A stretch of 64,000 nt of DNA from Flavobacterium sp. WV_118_3. GTDB taxonomy: Bacteria > Bacteroidota > Bacteroidia > Flavobacteriales > Flavobacteriaceae. Position 1 is the first letter of the stretch. Each line of letters begins with the position of its first letter. Where the stretch lies: the NCBI RefSeq assembly GCF_039778605.1, contig NZ_CP156060.1, forward strand, positions 2,418,001-2,482,000, read 5' to 3'. The notes beneath the pieces were generated by a model that searched no databases, was not told the DNA's origin, and saw only the letters and a program-made list of their open reading frames with translations. The position numbers and the translations under genes are program-made. Below are positions 34,721-44,300 of the stretch, one piece after another.

Positions 34721-36088
34721 TTATTTTTTCAACCAGTTATTCGTGAATTTACAGTCTCTGTAATCTCCGTTGATTTTAATATAGGTTTCTTTAATTTTCT
34801 CTTCGGTCCATTTGGCGATGGCTTTAATTTGTTTTTCCTTTAAAGCCAATTCTTTGATTTTAAGGTAATCTTTAGCATAATCGGCCGTATGCTCATCATA
34901 ACGATTGGTAACCGTCAATAATTTGTAATGCTTCATTCCTTTTTCATCTGCATCCACCAACGGCAACGATACCGCTCCATCTTTTAAATCGGCCACCTGG
35001 CTGTAAAGCGCCGGATCCATTTTAGTCAACTCAAAACGGGTTTCCAACGTTCTTGGATTTACTAAAAGTCCACCGCTGTTACGGGTTTCTTTTTCATCGG
35101 AAGAAGCGCGCGCCGCATCGGCAAACTTAATCTCTCCGCTTACAATACGCTGACGGATTTTTTCGATTTTTTCTTTAGCTTCTTTCATTGCCTCATCCGA
35201 TACTTTCGGAATGATCAAAATATGTCTTAAATCCAGTTCCTGACCACGGATTTTCTCCAGGTAGATAATATGATACCCATAAGTAGTTTCAAACGGTTCG
35301 GAAATTTCTCCTTCCGCCAAACTAAAAGCCACATCTTTAAATTCTTTTACGAATGGTGTTTTTCGGGTGATTTTATAAAAACCTCCTGTTGGTACCGACG
35401 CTTTATCATCCGAAAACAATACCGCTTTACTATAAAAGCTGGCACCATTATCCATTACATCTTTTTTAATTTCGCGTAACTGATTCATTACCCTTTGTTT
35501 TTCAGCATCGGAAATCTTAGGGTTAATCACAATTTGCGCTACTTCCATTTCGGCTCCGAAAACCGGTAATTCTTCTTTTGGAATCCCTTTAAAGAACGTA
35601 CGCACTTCTTCCGGAGTAATCTCTACCGCATCCACTACCTTACGTTGCATTTGCGAGGTTAGTTTGTTCATCTTTACGATGTCGAAAAAGTAGGTTTTAA
35701 ATTCTTCAAGATTCTTTTTGTTGTAGAATTTCACTACTTTATCAATCGAACCTACCTGCTCTACCATCTGGTCTAACTGCGAGTTCATAAAGTCGTGCAC
35801 CTCCTGATCGGTCACCACGATACTATCCTGAACGGCCTGATGGGCATATAATTTATCTTCCAAAAGTTTCCCGAACATTTCACAACGCGTGATATTTTTG
35901 ATGTCAATCCCTTGTGCCTGTAACTCGACAAATGTTTTGTCGATATCCGAATCCAATACAACATATTCCCCAACTACGGCTACCACTCCGTCAATCTTCT
36001 TTTTCGGGGTTTGTTGCGCCTGAGCTGTTCCGAAGAACGCCAGAGACAACCCGAAAATCAAAGCCGCCTTTTTATTTATAAACTTCAT
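34721..36088 (-). CDS. SurA-like periplasmic peptidyl-prolyl isomerase
   Basis: From the ATG at 36088 the protein is 455 residues with a signal peptide cut near AQAQ (residue 24). A SurA N-terminal-like chaperone region covers about 30-180. Two parvulin-type domains follow: a degenerate one near 175-275 (FGAEMEVAQIVINPKIS, then GFYKITRK) and a clearer one near 285-385 (LDLRHILIIPKVSDEAMKEAKEKIEKIR). It should assist folding of outer-membrane and secreted proteins in the periplasm. The longer frame to 36130 lacks a proper signal peptide. It overlaps the end of the upstream gene by 17 bp and is last in a three-gene operon. Confidence 0.88.
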   Translation of the reverse strand: MKFINKKAALIFGLSLAFFGTAQAQQTPKKKIDGVVAVVGEYVVLDSDIDKTFVELQAQGIDIKNITRCEMFGKLLEDKLYAHQAVQDSIVVTDQEVHDFMNSQLDQMVEQVGSIDKVVKFYNKKNLEEFKTYFFDIVKMNKLTSQMQRKVVDAVEITPEEVRTFFKGIPKEELPVFGAEMEVAQIVINPKISDAEKQRVMNQLREIKKDVMDNGASFYSKAVLFSDDKASVPTGGFYKITRKTPFVKEFKDVAFSLAEGEISEPFETTYGYHIIYLEKIRGQELDLRHILIIPKVSDEAMKEAKEKIEKIRQRIVSGEIKFADAARASSDEKETRNSGGLLVNPRTLETRFELTKMDPALYSQVADLKDGAVSLPLVDADEKGMKHYKLLTVTNRYDEHTADYAKDYLKIKELALKEKQIKAIAKWTEEKIKETYIKINGDYRDCKFTNNWLKK

Positions 36089-36923
36089 ATTTCTTATTTT
36101 TAATGGCATCATTAGTGATCTCTTTTTCAAATTTCTTAATGTATTCTAATTTTCTGTTATTTAATAATATTTGTTTTATCGTTGGGCTTATATATTCGAA
36201 CGGCGCCGTTTGGTTCCGATCTAAAACCTTATTCACTTTTACCAGATAGGCCGAAAGACTGTCCTGATATTCATACGAGATTCCGTCGGTTATATAACGG
36301 TCCCGATTATCCGGGTTTACAAACGGTAGGTTTCGATACACCTGATTCATATCGACCCATACCGTGTCGTTAAAAGCATAGCTCTTAAATTGTATCGTCA
36401 TTCCTTCTAATGCTTTTTTGTCTTCTTTACGGGATGAGTTGAATCGGCTTCTGATGACTGCAAATTTAGGATTATCTTTGGTCAGATTGATATATTTTAA
36501 CCGGACTAATGTCCCGGTTGTTTTGAAATTTTCTTTGTTTGCCTGATAATAACGCAACAATTCGTCTTTTGTTATCGTCGTATCAATAGCCTGTTTCACG
36601 ACTTGTTCAATATAAGCACCCGTATACAGATCGGTTGTGTATTGTTGGATCAAAACGTCAAAAGAGGCTTTTTCCTTATCACTAAGATTCACTTCGGCCG
36701 CATCCATCAATAGTGTACGCGTTGCCCATCTGTCGATATAATTTTTAACAATCATCAGACTATCCGCTTTGGAGGTTCCGGCAGGAACCAATCCTTTGAT
36801 TTCGTCTGCATACAGATAGGAATCGTTTACCCGTGCAATTGCTTCGGGCTTTTGTTTCGGTCGGATATAGTCGCAGGACCAAACCGAAAACACTATTAAA
36901 AACAGTACAGCGGCTTTATTCAT
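36072..36923 (-). CDS. SurA-like lipoprotein, no evident parvulin domain
   Basis: The 283-residue protein has a lipoprotein signal with the lipidated cysteine near residue 17 (VWSC). Residues about 25-130 look like the SurA N-terminal chaperone region (AIARVNDSYLYADEIKGLVP). The rest has the layout of a rotamase protein, with a final YLVKVNKVLDR strand and a C-terminal helix, but I see no intact parvulin active-site motif. It may be a chaperone without isomerase activity, anchored to a membrane. It sits between two PPIase genes, 4 bp after one and overlapping the other. Confidence 0.8.
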   Translation of the reverse strand: MNKAAVLFLIVFSVWSCDYIRPKQKPEAIARVNDSYLYADEIKGLVPAGTSKADSLMIVKNYIDRWATRTLLMDAAEVNLSDKEKASFDVLIQQYTTDLYTGAYIEQVVKQAIDTTITKDELLRYYQANKENFKTTGTLVRLKYINLTKDNPKFAVIRSRFNSSRKEDKKALEGMTIQFKSYAFNDTVWVDMNQVYRNLPFVNPDNRDRYITDGISYEYQDSLSAYLVKVNKVLDRNQTAPFEYISPTIKQILLNNRKLEYIKKFEKEITNDAIKNKKYEVYK

Positions 36924-36927
36924 CTAT

Positions 36928-38895
36928 TTATTGCTGTAATTCCTGTTTTACCTCGCTAAATACACCTTTATCAATGTTGATGGTAAACTCTTTTTTCAGT
37001 TCGTCCACCCATTTGCTTTCCAGGTATTGCTGGTAATCGTTAATTACTTTCCCTTTGGTTTCTTCAAATGTTTTCGGTCCTTTTGGCATTTTTTTAAGCA
37101 CGTCGATTACGAAATAGTAATTTCCGTCTTTGATCACATCCGAAATCCCCACATTTAGTTTCGGGTATTTTGGTAAGGCTTCGCTTCCTTCTTCGAAAAC
37201 GCCAGTCTTCACCATAATAGACACTTTGTTGTCTTTATTCAGTTGTTCTTTGATAAAATCGATGGATTTTTTCTTTTTCAGAAATTTTAAGGTCTGCTGG
37301 ATTGCATCCTGTTGGGTCGAGGAAAACACATTAGCTTCTACTCGCGGATGCCATTGGTAATTGGCAATGTTTTTCTCGTAGAATGCTTTTAACCCTAAGG
37401 TATCGGTTTTCGCTTTGTTCCAGATTTCTTTTTCCATCAAATCAAACAATAGCAATCCGTCGCGGTATTCGTCCATTACGTTGGCAAATTCCGGATTCTC
37501 TTTTTCCAGATTGTCGTTGTAATAGTTCATTAACTGGTTGTGGATAAATTTACCATACAACTGGTCAACCACTTTTCCGATCGGACGGATACCCCATTTT
37601 GTTTTTTGTTGTGTGTTGACAAAATCTAAAAAGTCAAGCGCACTTACTTTTTTATCTTTATTGATCACCAAAAGAGTACCTTCCAATTCCGGAGTGGAAG
37701 CCGGAACTTCCCAAGCCTCTTCATAAAATTTGTCGGTTACTAATTTGGCTGCTTTTGCATATAGTTTTGGATTTTTCTCTATATTGTATTTTTTAGCCAG
37801 TTTTTCACTTAACGAAGCATCGATCAGTTTGGAACGATCGTCTTTACGTACTCGGGATTCCATTTCCGTTTGTACATCAGCAAAACTGCGAACCGGGGTT
37901 TTTTCGATCAGTTTGATAATATGCCATCCGAACTGACTTTGAAATGGTTCGGAGATATCACCCGGATTTTTAAGTGAAAAAGCAACGTCTTCGAATTTTT
38001 CAGAACTCAACTCTCCCGATCCGAAACGTTGTAAATGCCCGCCTTTTCCGGCAGAAGAACGATCCTGTGAGAATTGTTGTGCCAAACTTTCGAAGTTTTC
38101 GCCCTGTTTGATTTTTTTATAGATGTCGTCGATATTGTTTTTAATCGATTCGCCTTCAACCGGATTCTCGGCTTTCATCAACATAATATGTGCTACGGAA
38201 ACCTGTCCTCTGTTATCGCGGATATCGTTTACTTTGATCAGGTGATAACCGAATCGCGTACGAACCGGTAGGGACACCTCTCCTTTTTTGGTTTTATAGG
38301 CTGCCGTTTCAAATGGGTATACCATTCTGAAAACCGAAAAATAACCTAAATCACCTTTGTTATCTTTTGCAGAAGGATCTTGCGAATAACGTGTCGCCAG
38401 ATCGTCAAAACTCTCACCTGCCACCGCTTTTTTGCGGATATCCATAGCTTGATTATAGGCTTTTAATGTATCAGCCGGCGATGCATTTTCATCGACCGTA
38501 ATCAATATGTGAGAAGCTTTGATTTCTTTTAGGGAACGCTGATAGGCTTCATCTACAAGCTCTTTGGTCACTTTAGTATCGGTCATGTAGTTACGCGACA
38601 ATTGCGTACGATACGATTTTAACTCCGCTAAATAATTGGCGTCATTTTGTAATCCCAGCTTGTTGGCTTTCTGAATTTTCAGTTTATATCCCAAAAACAA
38701 ATCCAGATATTGATCCAGATTTTTTTGTGACTCGTCTTTTACCAAATCCAGATTTTTCTTGTACACCCGGCTAAATTCGTCGGTATAATAAGGATGATTA
38801 TCAATATTGAAAAGTACTTTTTTCGTTTTATCCTGTGCATACGACATGGCAGTCGCTGCTACACAAAGACCTAACAGAACATATTTTAACCTCAT
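36928..38895 (-). CDS. Periplasmic peptidyl-prolyl isomerase with two parvulin domains
   Basis: The 655-residue protein has a signal peptide cut near SYAQ (residue 21). Two clear parvulin domains lie at about 120-225 (IKASHILITVDENA, then FGYHLIKVND) and 228-330 (VSVAHIMLMKAENP, then GHLQRFGSGEL and FGWHIIKLIEK). A long C-terminal region (about 340-655) ends with a weak third parvulin-like segment. The family aids folding of outer-membrane proteins. It heads the three-gene operon, with 4 bp to the next gene. Confidence 0.9.
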   Translation of the reverse strand: MRLKYVLLGLCVAATAMSYAQDKTKKVLFNIDNHPYYTDEFSRVYKKNLDLVKDESQKNLDQYLDLFLGYKLKIQKANKLGLQNDANYLAELKSYRTQLSRNYMTDTKVTKELVDEAYQRSLKEIKASHILITVDENASPADTLKAYNQAMDIRKKAVAGESFDDLATRYSQDPSAKDNKGDLGYFSVFRMVYPFETAAYKTKKGEVSLPVRTRFGYHLIKVNDIRDNRGQVSVAHIMLMKAENPVEGESIKNNIDDIYKKIKQGENFESLAQQFSQDRSSAGKGGHLQRFGSGELSSEKFEDVAFSLKNPGDISEPFQSQFGWHIIKLIEKTPVRSFADVQTEMESRVRKDDRSKLIDASLSEKLAKKYNIEKNPKLYAKAAKLVTDKFYEEAWEVPASTPELEGTLLVINKDKKVSALDFLDFVNTQQKTKWGIRPIGKVVDQLYGKFIHNQLMNYYNDNLEKENPEFANVMDEYRDGLLLFDLMEKEIWNKAKTDTLGLKAFYEKNIANYQWHPRVEANVFSSTQQDAIQQTLKFLKKKKSIDFIKEQLNKDNKVSIMVKTGVFEEGSEALPKYPKLNVGISDVIKDGNYYFVIDVLKKMPKGPKTFEETKGKVINDYQQYLESKWVDELKKEFTINIDKGVFSEVKQELQQ

Positions 38896-39102
38896 TCTTT
38901 CAAAATATTTTAAATAATTTATAGTCTCGAAAAAAATCTACAACCACCAAAGCGATTGCCATTATACTAGTTGATTAGCAATCAACAAAAATAACAATTC
39001 AATTACATTATACAACTATGCGTTTTACTATTAACAAAAAATTATCGCGGGATGTAAGGCTCTTATTTTTAAACCGATTAAAAAGTTCTCATAAATTATA
39101 GC

Positions 39103-39110
39103 TACTTTTG
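39103..39110 (+). promoter_or_regulatory. -7 promoter element for prfC (TACTTTTG)
   Basis: TACTTTTG matches TAnnTTTG and lies 21 nt before the ATG at 39132. It rules out translation from an upstream in-frame TTG at 39108, which falls at the end of the box. Confidence 0.5.
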
Positions 39111-39131
39111 CAGTCCTTAATTTTTGTTAAA

Positions 39132-40721
39132 ATGAGCTTTCAAAAAGAAATTCAACGCAGAAGAACCTTTGGTATTATCTCTCACCCGGATGCCGGAAAA
39201 ACCACATTAACGGAAAAACTGTTACTATTTGGTGGTGCTATTCAGGAAGCGGGTGCTGTAAAAAGCAATAAAATCAAAAAAGGAGCAACTTCGGATTTTA
39301 TGGAAATCGAGCGCCAGAGAGGGATCTCGGTGGCAACTTCCGTTTTAGCGTTCAATTATAAAGACAAAAAAATCAATATCCTGGACACTCCGGGTCACAA
39401 GGATTTTGCCGAAGATACCTTTCGTACCTTAACAGCAGTCGACAGTGTGATTGTGGTGGTTGACGTGGCCAAAGGGGTTGAGGAACAAACCGAAAAACTC
39501 GTGGAAGTATGCCGTATGCGTAATATCCCGATGATCGTTTTTATCAATAAGTTAGACCGTGAAGGTAAGGATGCTTTTGACCTGATGGACGAAGTGGAAA
39601 AAAAGCTGGGTTTAAAAGTAACACCGCTTAGTTTCCCTATCGGTATGGGATACGATTTCCAGGGAATTTATAACATCTGGGAAAAGAACATCAATCTTTT
39701 TGAAGGTGACAGCCGTAAAAACATAGAAGAAACCATTGCTTTTTCGGATATCAACAGTCCGGAACTGGAAACGATAATCGGTGAAAAACCGGCGAATAAA
39801 TTACGTGAAGAACTGGAGCTTATCGATGAAGTATATCCTCCGTTTGATCGCGATGCCTATCTTGAAGGAAACCTGCAACCGGTATTTTTCGGTTCGGCTT
39901 TAAACAATTTCGGGGTTCGCGAAATGTTGGATTGTTTTATCGAGATTGCGCCATCACCAAGACCGAAAGATTCGGATACGCGTAACGTAAAACCGGACGA
40001 AGACAAATTTTCAGGATTTGTGTTTAAAATTCACGCTAATATGGATCCGAAACACCGTGACCGACTAGCATTTATTAAGATCGTATCGGGTGTATTCGAA
40101 CGAAACAAACCGTATTTACACGTGCGTTTGGGTAAAAACTTAAAATTCTCAAGTCCGAATGCCTTTTTTGCGGAAAAGAAAGAGATTGTGGATATTTCGT
40201 ATCCGGGTGATATTGTGGGATTACACGATACCGGAAACTTTAAAATCGGCGATACCCTGACCGAAGGAGAATTAATGAACTTTAAAGGAATCCCGAGTTT
40301 CTCACCGGAGCATTTCCGTTATATCAACAATGCCGATCCAATGAAAGCCAAACAGCTTGAAAAAGGAATTGATCAACTTATGGATGAAGGTGTGGCACAG
40401 TTGTTTACACTGGAAATGAACAACCGTAAAGTGATCGGAACCGTAGGCGCACTTCAGTATGAAGTAATCCAATACCGTTTGGAACACGAATATGGCGCTA
40501 AATGTTCGTACGAAAACTTCCCGGCATTTAAAGCCTGTTGGGTACGTCCGGAAGACACTAAAAACGAAGAATTTGCCGAGTTTAAACGAATCAAACAAAA
40601 ATTCCTGGCAAAAGACAAATACGGACAACTGGTATTTCTTGCCGATTCGGATTTCTCAATTCAGATGACACAGAGTAAATATCCTACCGTAAAACTTCAT
40701 TTTACATCGGAATTAAACTAA
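39132..40721 (+). CDS. prfC: Peptide chain release factor 3
   Basis: The 529-residue GTPase recycles RF1 and RF2 after termination. It has the P-loop SHPDAGKTTLTEK near residue 17, the switch I region SDFMEIERQRGISVATSV near residue 55, DTPGHKDFAEDTFRTL near residue 83 and NKLDREGKD near residue 139. Domains II and III of the EF-G-like fold follow; for example, the motif HPDAGKTT and the RGISV segment are those of RF3 rather than EF-G. Length is normal. Monocistronic, with its own promoter and terminator. Confidence 0.95.
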   Translation: MSFQKEIQRRRTFGIISHPDAGKTTLTEKLLLFGGAIQEAGAVKSNKIKKGATSDFMEIERQRGISVATSVLAFNYKDKKINILDTPGHKDFAEDTFRTLTAVDSVIVVVDVAKGVEEQTEKLVEVCRMRNIPMIVFINKLDREGKDAFDLMDEVEKKLGLKVTPLSFPIGMGYDFQGIYNIWEKNINLFEGDSRKNIEETIAFSDINSPELETIIGEKPANKLREELELIDEVYPPFDRDAYLEGNLQPVFFGSALNNFGVREMLDCFIEIAPSPRPKDSDTRNVKPDEDKFSGFVFKIHANMDPKHRDRLAFIKIVSGVFERNKPYLHVRLGKNLKFSSPNAFFAEKKEIVDISYPGDIVGLHDTGNFKIGDTLTEGELMNFKGIPSFSPEHFRYINNADPMKAKQLEKGIDQLMDEGVAQLFTLEMNNRKVIGTVGALQYEVIQYRLEHEYGAKCSYENFPAFKACWVRPEDTKNEEFAEFKRIKQKFLAKDKYGQLVFLADSDFSIQMTQSKYPTVKLHFTSELN

Positions 40722-40740
40722 AAAAGACTTCTTTATATCC

Positions 40741-40772
40741 AAAAAGCGTAAACCAAAAGTTTACGCTTTTTT
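40741..40772 (+). terminator. Terminator after prfC
   Basis: A 13-bp stem (40741-40753 with 40759-40771) with a 5-base loop and a T run lies 19 nt after the stop. Confidence 0.85.
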
Positions 40773-40855
40773 ATTTTACAAGACACTTAATTTAATAGTA
40801 AAATTTAACATATTATCCGGATTTTTCCTATTTTTATGCTCCCTAATTAAGTTTT

Positions 40856-41080
40856 ATGAGCGCACTTTTACAAAAAAAATGGATGATTATTTTTTCATTA
40901 TTTTCTTACATTTCATTATTTGCTGATGAATTATCCCCTAATGATCCTCCGGGTGAGGAAGACCCTGTAGTACCGGTTCCGATAAACCAATACACTTTAC
41001 TATTGGCTATTATGGCGATCATTCTAGCGTTCTCACTCATCCGAAAATACTATCGAAAAGCAAATACAAACAAGGCATAA
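40856..41080 (+). CDS. Tiny exported protein with PIN motif, membrane helix and basic tail
   Basis: The 74-residue protein has a signal peptide (about 1-23), a short acidic and proline-rich linker (DELSPNDPPGEEDPVVPVPIN), a hydrophobic helix (about 47-62) and a basic tail (RKYYRKANTNK). Motif, helix and basic tail together look like a C-terminal sorting signal of the PEP-CTERM kind. NCBI families of short flavobacterial proteins with a P-I-D/N motif exist as far as I recall, but I cannot confirm the match. A paralog of the same length lies convergent just downstream. Confidence 0.65.
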   Translation: MSALLQKKWMIIFSLFSYISLFADELSPNDPPGEEDPVVPVPINQYTLLLAIMAIILAFSLIRKYYRKANTNKA

Positions 41081-41109
41081 AAAAACCGGCTAGTTAAGCC
41101 GGTTTTTTT
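41079..41109. terminator. Bidirectional terminator between the two tiny paralogs
   Basis: A 12-bp stem AAAAAACCGGCT/AGCCGGTTTTTT with a 5-base loop lies between the convergent stops and serves both. Confidence 0.85.
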
Positions 41110-41113
41110 ATTT

Positions 41114-41338
41114 CTAGTTACGCAATGCTGCTCTTCTTTTATTGATCACAAATATCGCAAAAGCGATTGCAATAAATGCCATCCATATCACGTATCCGTT
41201 AATTGGCACCACTGGCGTATCCAATGGGTTATCATCAGGATCTCCACCAAAATCTCCAGGATCTTCTTCTGCAAATGCTACCACATTAGCTAATAATGTA
41301 AAAATAAAAATGTAGCTGTATACTCCTATCTTCTTCAT
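41114..41338 (-). CDS. Tiny exported protein with PIN motif, paralog of the 40856 gene
   Basis: Like its neighbour this protein is 74 residues: signal peptide (about 1-23), an acidic glycine- and proline-rich linker (EEDPGDFGGDPDDNP), the PVVPIN motif, one helix (about 50-66) and a basic end (NKRRAALRN). The two proteins share the motif and layout although little else. Expression would place a short acidic segment outside the inner membrane, unless a sorting enzyme removes the tail. It lies 60 bp downstream of a T9SS surface-protein gene on the same strand. Confidence 0.65.
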   Translation of the reverse strand: MKKIGVYSYIFIFTLLANVVAFAEEDPGDFGGDPDDNPLDTPVVPINGYVIWMAFIAIAFAIFVINKRRAALRN

Positions 41339-41351
41339 AATATATGGGATT

Positions 41352-41388
41352 AAATCGGGTAAAGTAACATATTTACCATACCCGATTT
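41352..41388 (-). other. Hairpin after the T9SS gene, no U-tract
   Basis: A perfect 10-bp inverted repeat (41352-41361 with 41379-41388) lies 10 nt after the stop of the large T9SS gene. No U run follows on the minus strand, so it may be a processing hairpin that lets some transcription reach the tiny gene downstream. Confidence 0.45.
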
Positions 41389-41397
41389 CTATTTTAT

Positions 41398-44300
41398 TTA
41401 ATAAATTACTTTTACTGTTGTCGTTTTGTTATCTTCAGCCGTTACCTGAACCAATAACACTTGTTGCGCTACAGAAAGATCTGAAATCACCAAGGTGTTG
41501 TTGTTCACTTTTGCTTTTTGATATACCATACGTCCGTTGATATCGAAAATGGTTACCTCTTTGATTGAAGTATTTTTCGTTTCGATATGTAAGCTTGTAT
41601 TTTGTTTGTATACAACCACTGCATTGGCATCCAATGTAGCATCGATTGTTCCCAAGGTAGTTTTGTACACTATCTCAAAACGGTTATCAAAAGTTCCTTC
41701 TGCCGATGCAAAGGTATACGCTCCGTTTTTCAGGTTGTGTAATGCTCCGTTGTTGGCATTATCTTTAATATAAACATCCTGATTTCCAGCAAACAATCCG
41801 TCGAATGAAGACAAGGTGATGGTGTAGTTTCCAGCAGTAGCCGCTTTAAATCCTAAGGCTACCACATCGTTGTCATTAAACGGCAACGCACGCCCCTGAA
41901 TGGTATAATCGGCTGCTTCAATTTTCGAAGACAAGCTGCTTCCCGTGTTTCCAAAAGCCAATCCGTCGTATCCTCTGTCTACTCCTTCTGTAGCACCTTG
42001 TGCATAGGCTACTAAGATTTGATTGAAAGCCGTTCCGGAATCATTGGTTAGATTTAACCAGATACGGTGTCTTTCGATTTCTTCCGGTGTTGCGGTAGTA
42101 GCACCAGCCACTCCTCTAAAGAATTGATCATTATTATCAGTCGAACGCATCGTATTTACAAAGCTCACATTTCCACCAGCTGGTATGGATTTCACAATAA
42201 ATCCTTGTCCTACCTGGATTTTACCGTTTGGCACATTGGCCGGAACTCCCGAAGTTCCCAAAGTAGCCGCAACTCCTCCCGATCCCGGTGTCCATGTAGC
42301 ATAGTTGGTTCCCGCCGGAAATTGTCCCTGAGCGTTCATCGTTAAGGTATGTGCGTAGAAATATAATGTTCCGTCGATTGTTGCGTTTCCACCTAAGAAA
42401 GCCGTTCCGTCGATAACCGATGGGTAAGGATTTCCTACAAGGTTGTATCCTGTTCCGGTGTTTTCTAAAGTAAACGTAACGTTTCCGTTATTTGGTTTTC
42501 CAACAAAAACTCCTTCCCAAGCTGCAGCCGGAGATGTTTGATAATTGTTTGGCGCTCGTACTGCAAATCCTTTACCCGGTACAAATGTAGAAGAAGCGGT
42601 TAAACCTGTATTCACATAAGTATTCGTTGTAGTCTGATAGGTATAGAAACGGTTTGTCAGCGTATTTGGTGAGAAACCAAAAAGGTTTTGTCCTTCAACC
42701 GGTGCTGACCATAATGTATGATCAAGTCTTACGATCGGTGCAGAATTTCTATGTACGGTTACCGCTCCTGTATTTGCTACTGCGTTTGTTTGGATTAAGT
42801 TGGCGTTGTTTTCGATTACGAAATCTGCTGCCGTCATATTGTTTACCACATCGTTAACAACGGTAATATTGGTTCCAGATGCCAAACGGAAAGATCCCGA
42901 GTTTAACGTTAGTTTTTTAGCGGTAAACACGCCGTTCGTATTGGTGTTATACGCTCCGGCAATAACGGCTTCGATTGTTGCTGTTGGTCCGGAAACATTC
43001 GACCATGCCGTTCCATTCCAGGTTACGGTTGTCAAAGCTGTTGTTACATCAATTACGTTGGAATTGGCCGATGTTGTCGATGTGTTTTTTGCGCGAACTC
43101 TGTAGTGGTAGGTTGTATTTGGGTTTAATCCGGTTACTACATAAGAAGTAACATTCCCTACGTTTTTGCCGTCATACCCGGTTACAAACGAAGGTGCTGT
43201 AGTAGTGTAGTTAATGGTTACCTCATCGATATAACCAACACCGCTTCCGTTTTCAAATACGATTTTCACATCGCTTGCCGTTTCGTTAACCGCTACGGTA
43301 TATTCATCAAATCCGAGATTATCTAACGGGAATGACTCCAATAAAGTGGTAACCCCGCCTACGATTTTACTTACTTTTAAAGTACTGGCACTTGATCCTC
43401 TTTTAGCAAAGAACGTTACCGACGTTACTTTTGAAAAACTTGGTGATGTCATTTTACCATCACTAGCTCGTAATTGTGCTCCATATCCATCATAGGCACT
43501 AGACACAGCCGCTCGTAGAACCGCATTTATACTCCAGACTCCTGATGTAAGTGTTACAGTTCCGAACCCGTAACCGCTGGTACTTAATCCTGATTCGAAT
43601 TTTTCTAAAATATTAGCAGTTGCCGAAGTTGAAAATGAAGCGTATTCACTCACGTCCAAAAGATAGGCATCAGCCTGTGGAACCGCACTCCAATGTGCTG
43701 TAAAATCGTTTGCGTTTACTGCCGTTGCTGCTGTTGCTACCGGCTCAGCAATTGCTGTAATATTAGCCGTAAGTCCGGTTGGCTGTACTACGTTATAGTT
43801 GGCTGCTGCCGACCCGGAGATGGTATATCCGGTTACCGTCACAGCAATTCCGTTTCCAATCGCCGAGGAAGCAAATGTCGCTACCGGAGTTCCTCCTAAA
43901 GTTACATTGGCTACATCTGCTGCTAATATTCCTGTTAGTGTTGGCGTTCCCGATAAGGTTGCTGCTGTAGTTCCGTCGGCTACTTTATTGTTTGCCGTTA
44001 CACCAGTAATGTTTGCATTTTTCTTAGATACTGTTAAAGTACGCACTACATCGGTAGCCGCATTATAATTGGCATCACCTGCCTGAGAAGCAGTAATATT
44101 GGTTGTTCCTGCTCCGATAATCGTTACGGTAGTTCCGGAAATAGTTGCTACTGCCGGATTACTACTGCTATACGAAACCGCCAATCCGGAACTGGATGTT
44201 CCTGTTAAGGCAAAATCCGCGTCACCATATTGTTTGTTAATATTGGCGAAGGTTATCGTCTGGCTTCCTTTTCCAATATTAAAATTGATCGTTGCCGGGT

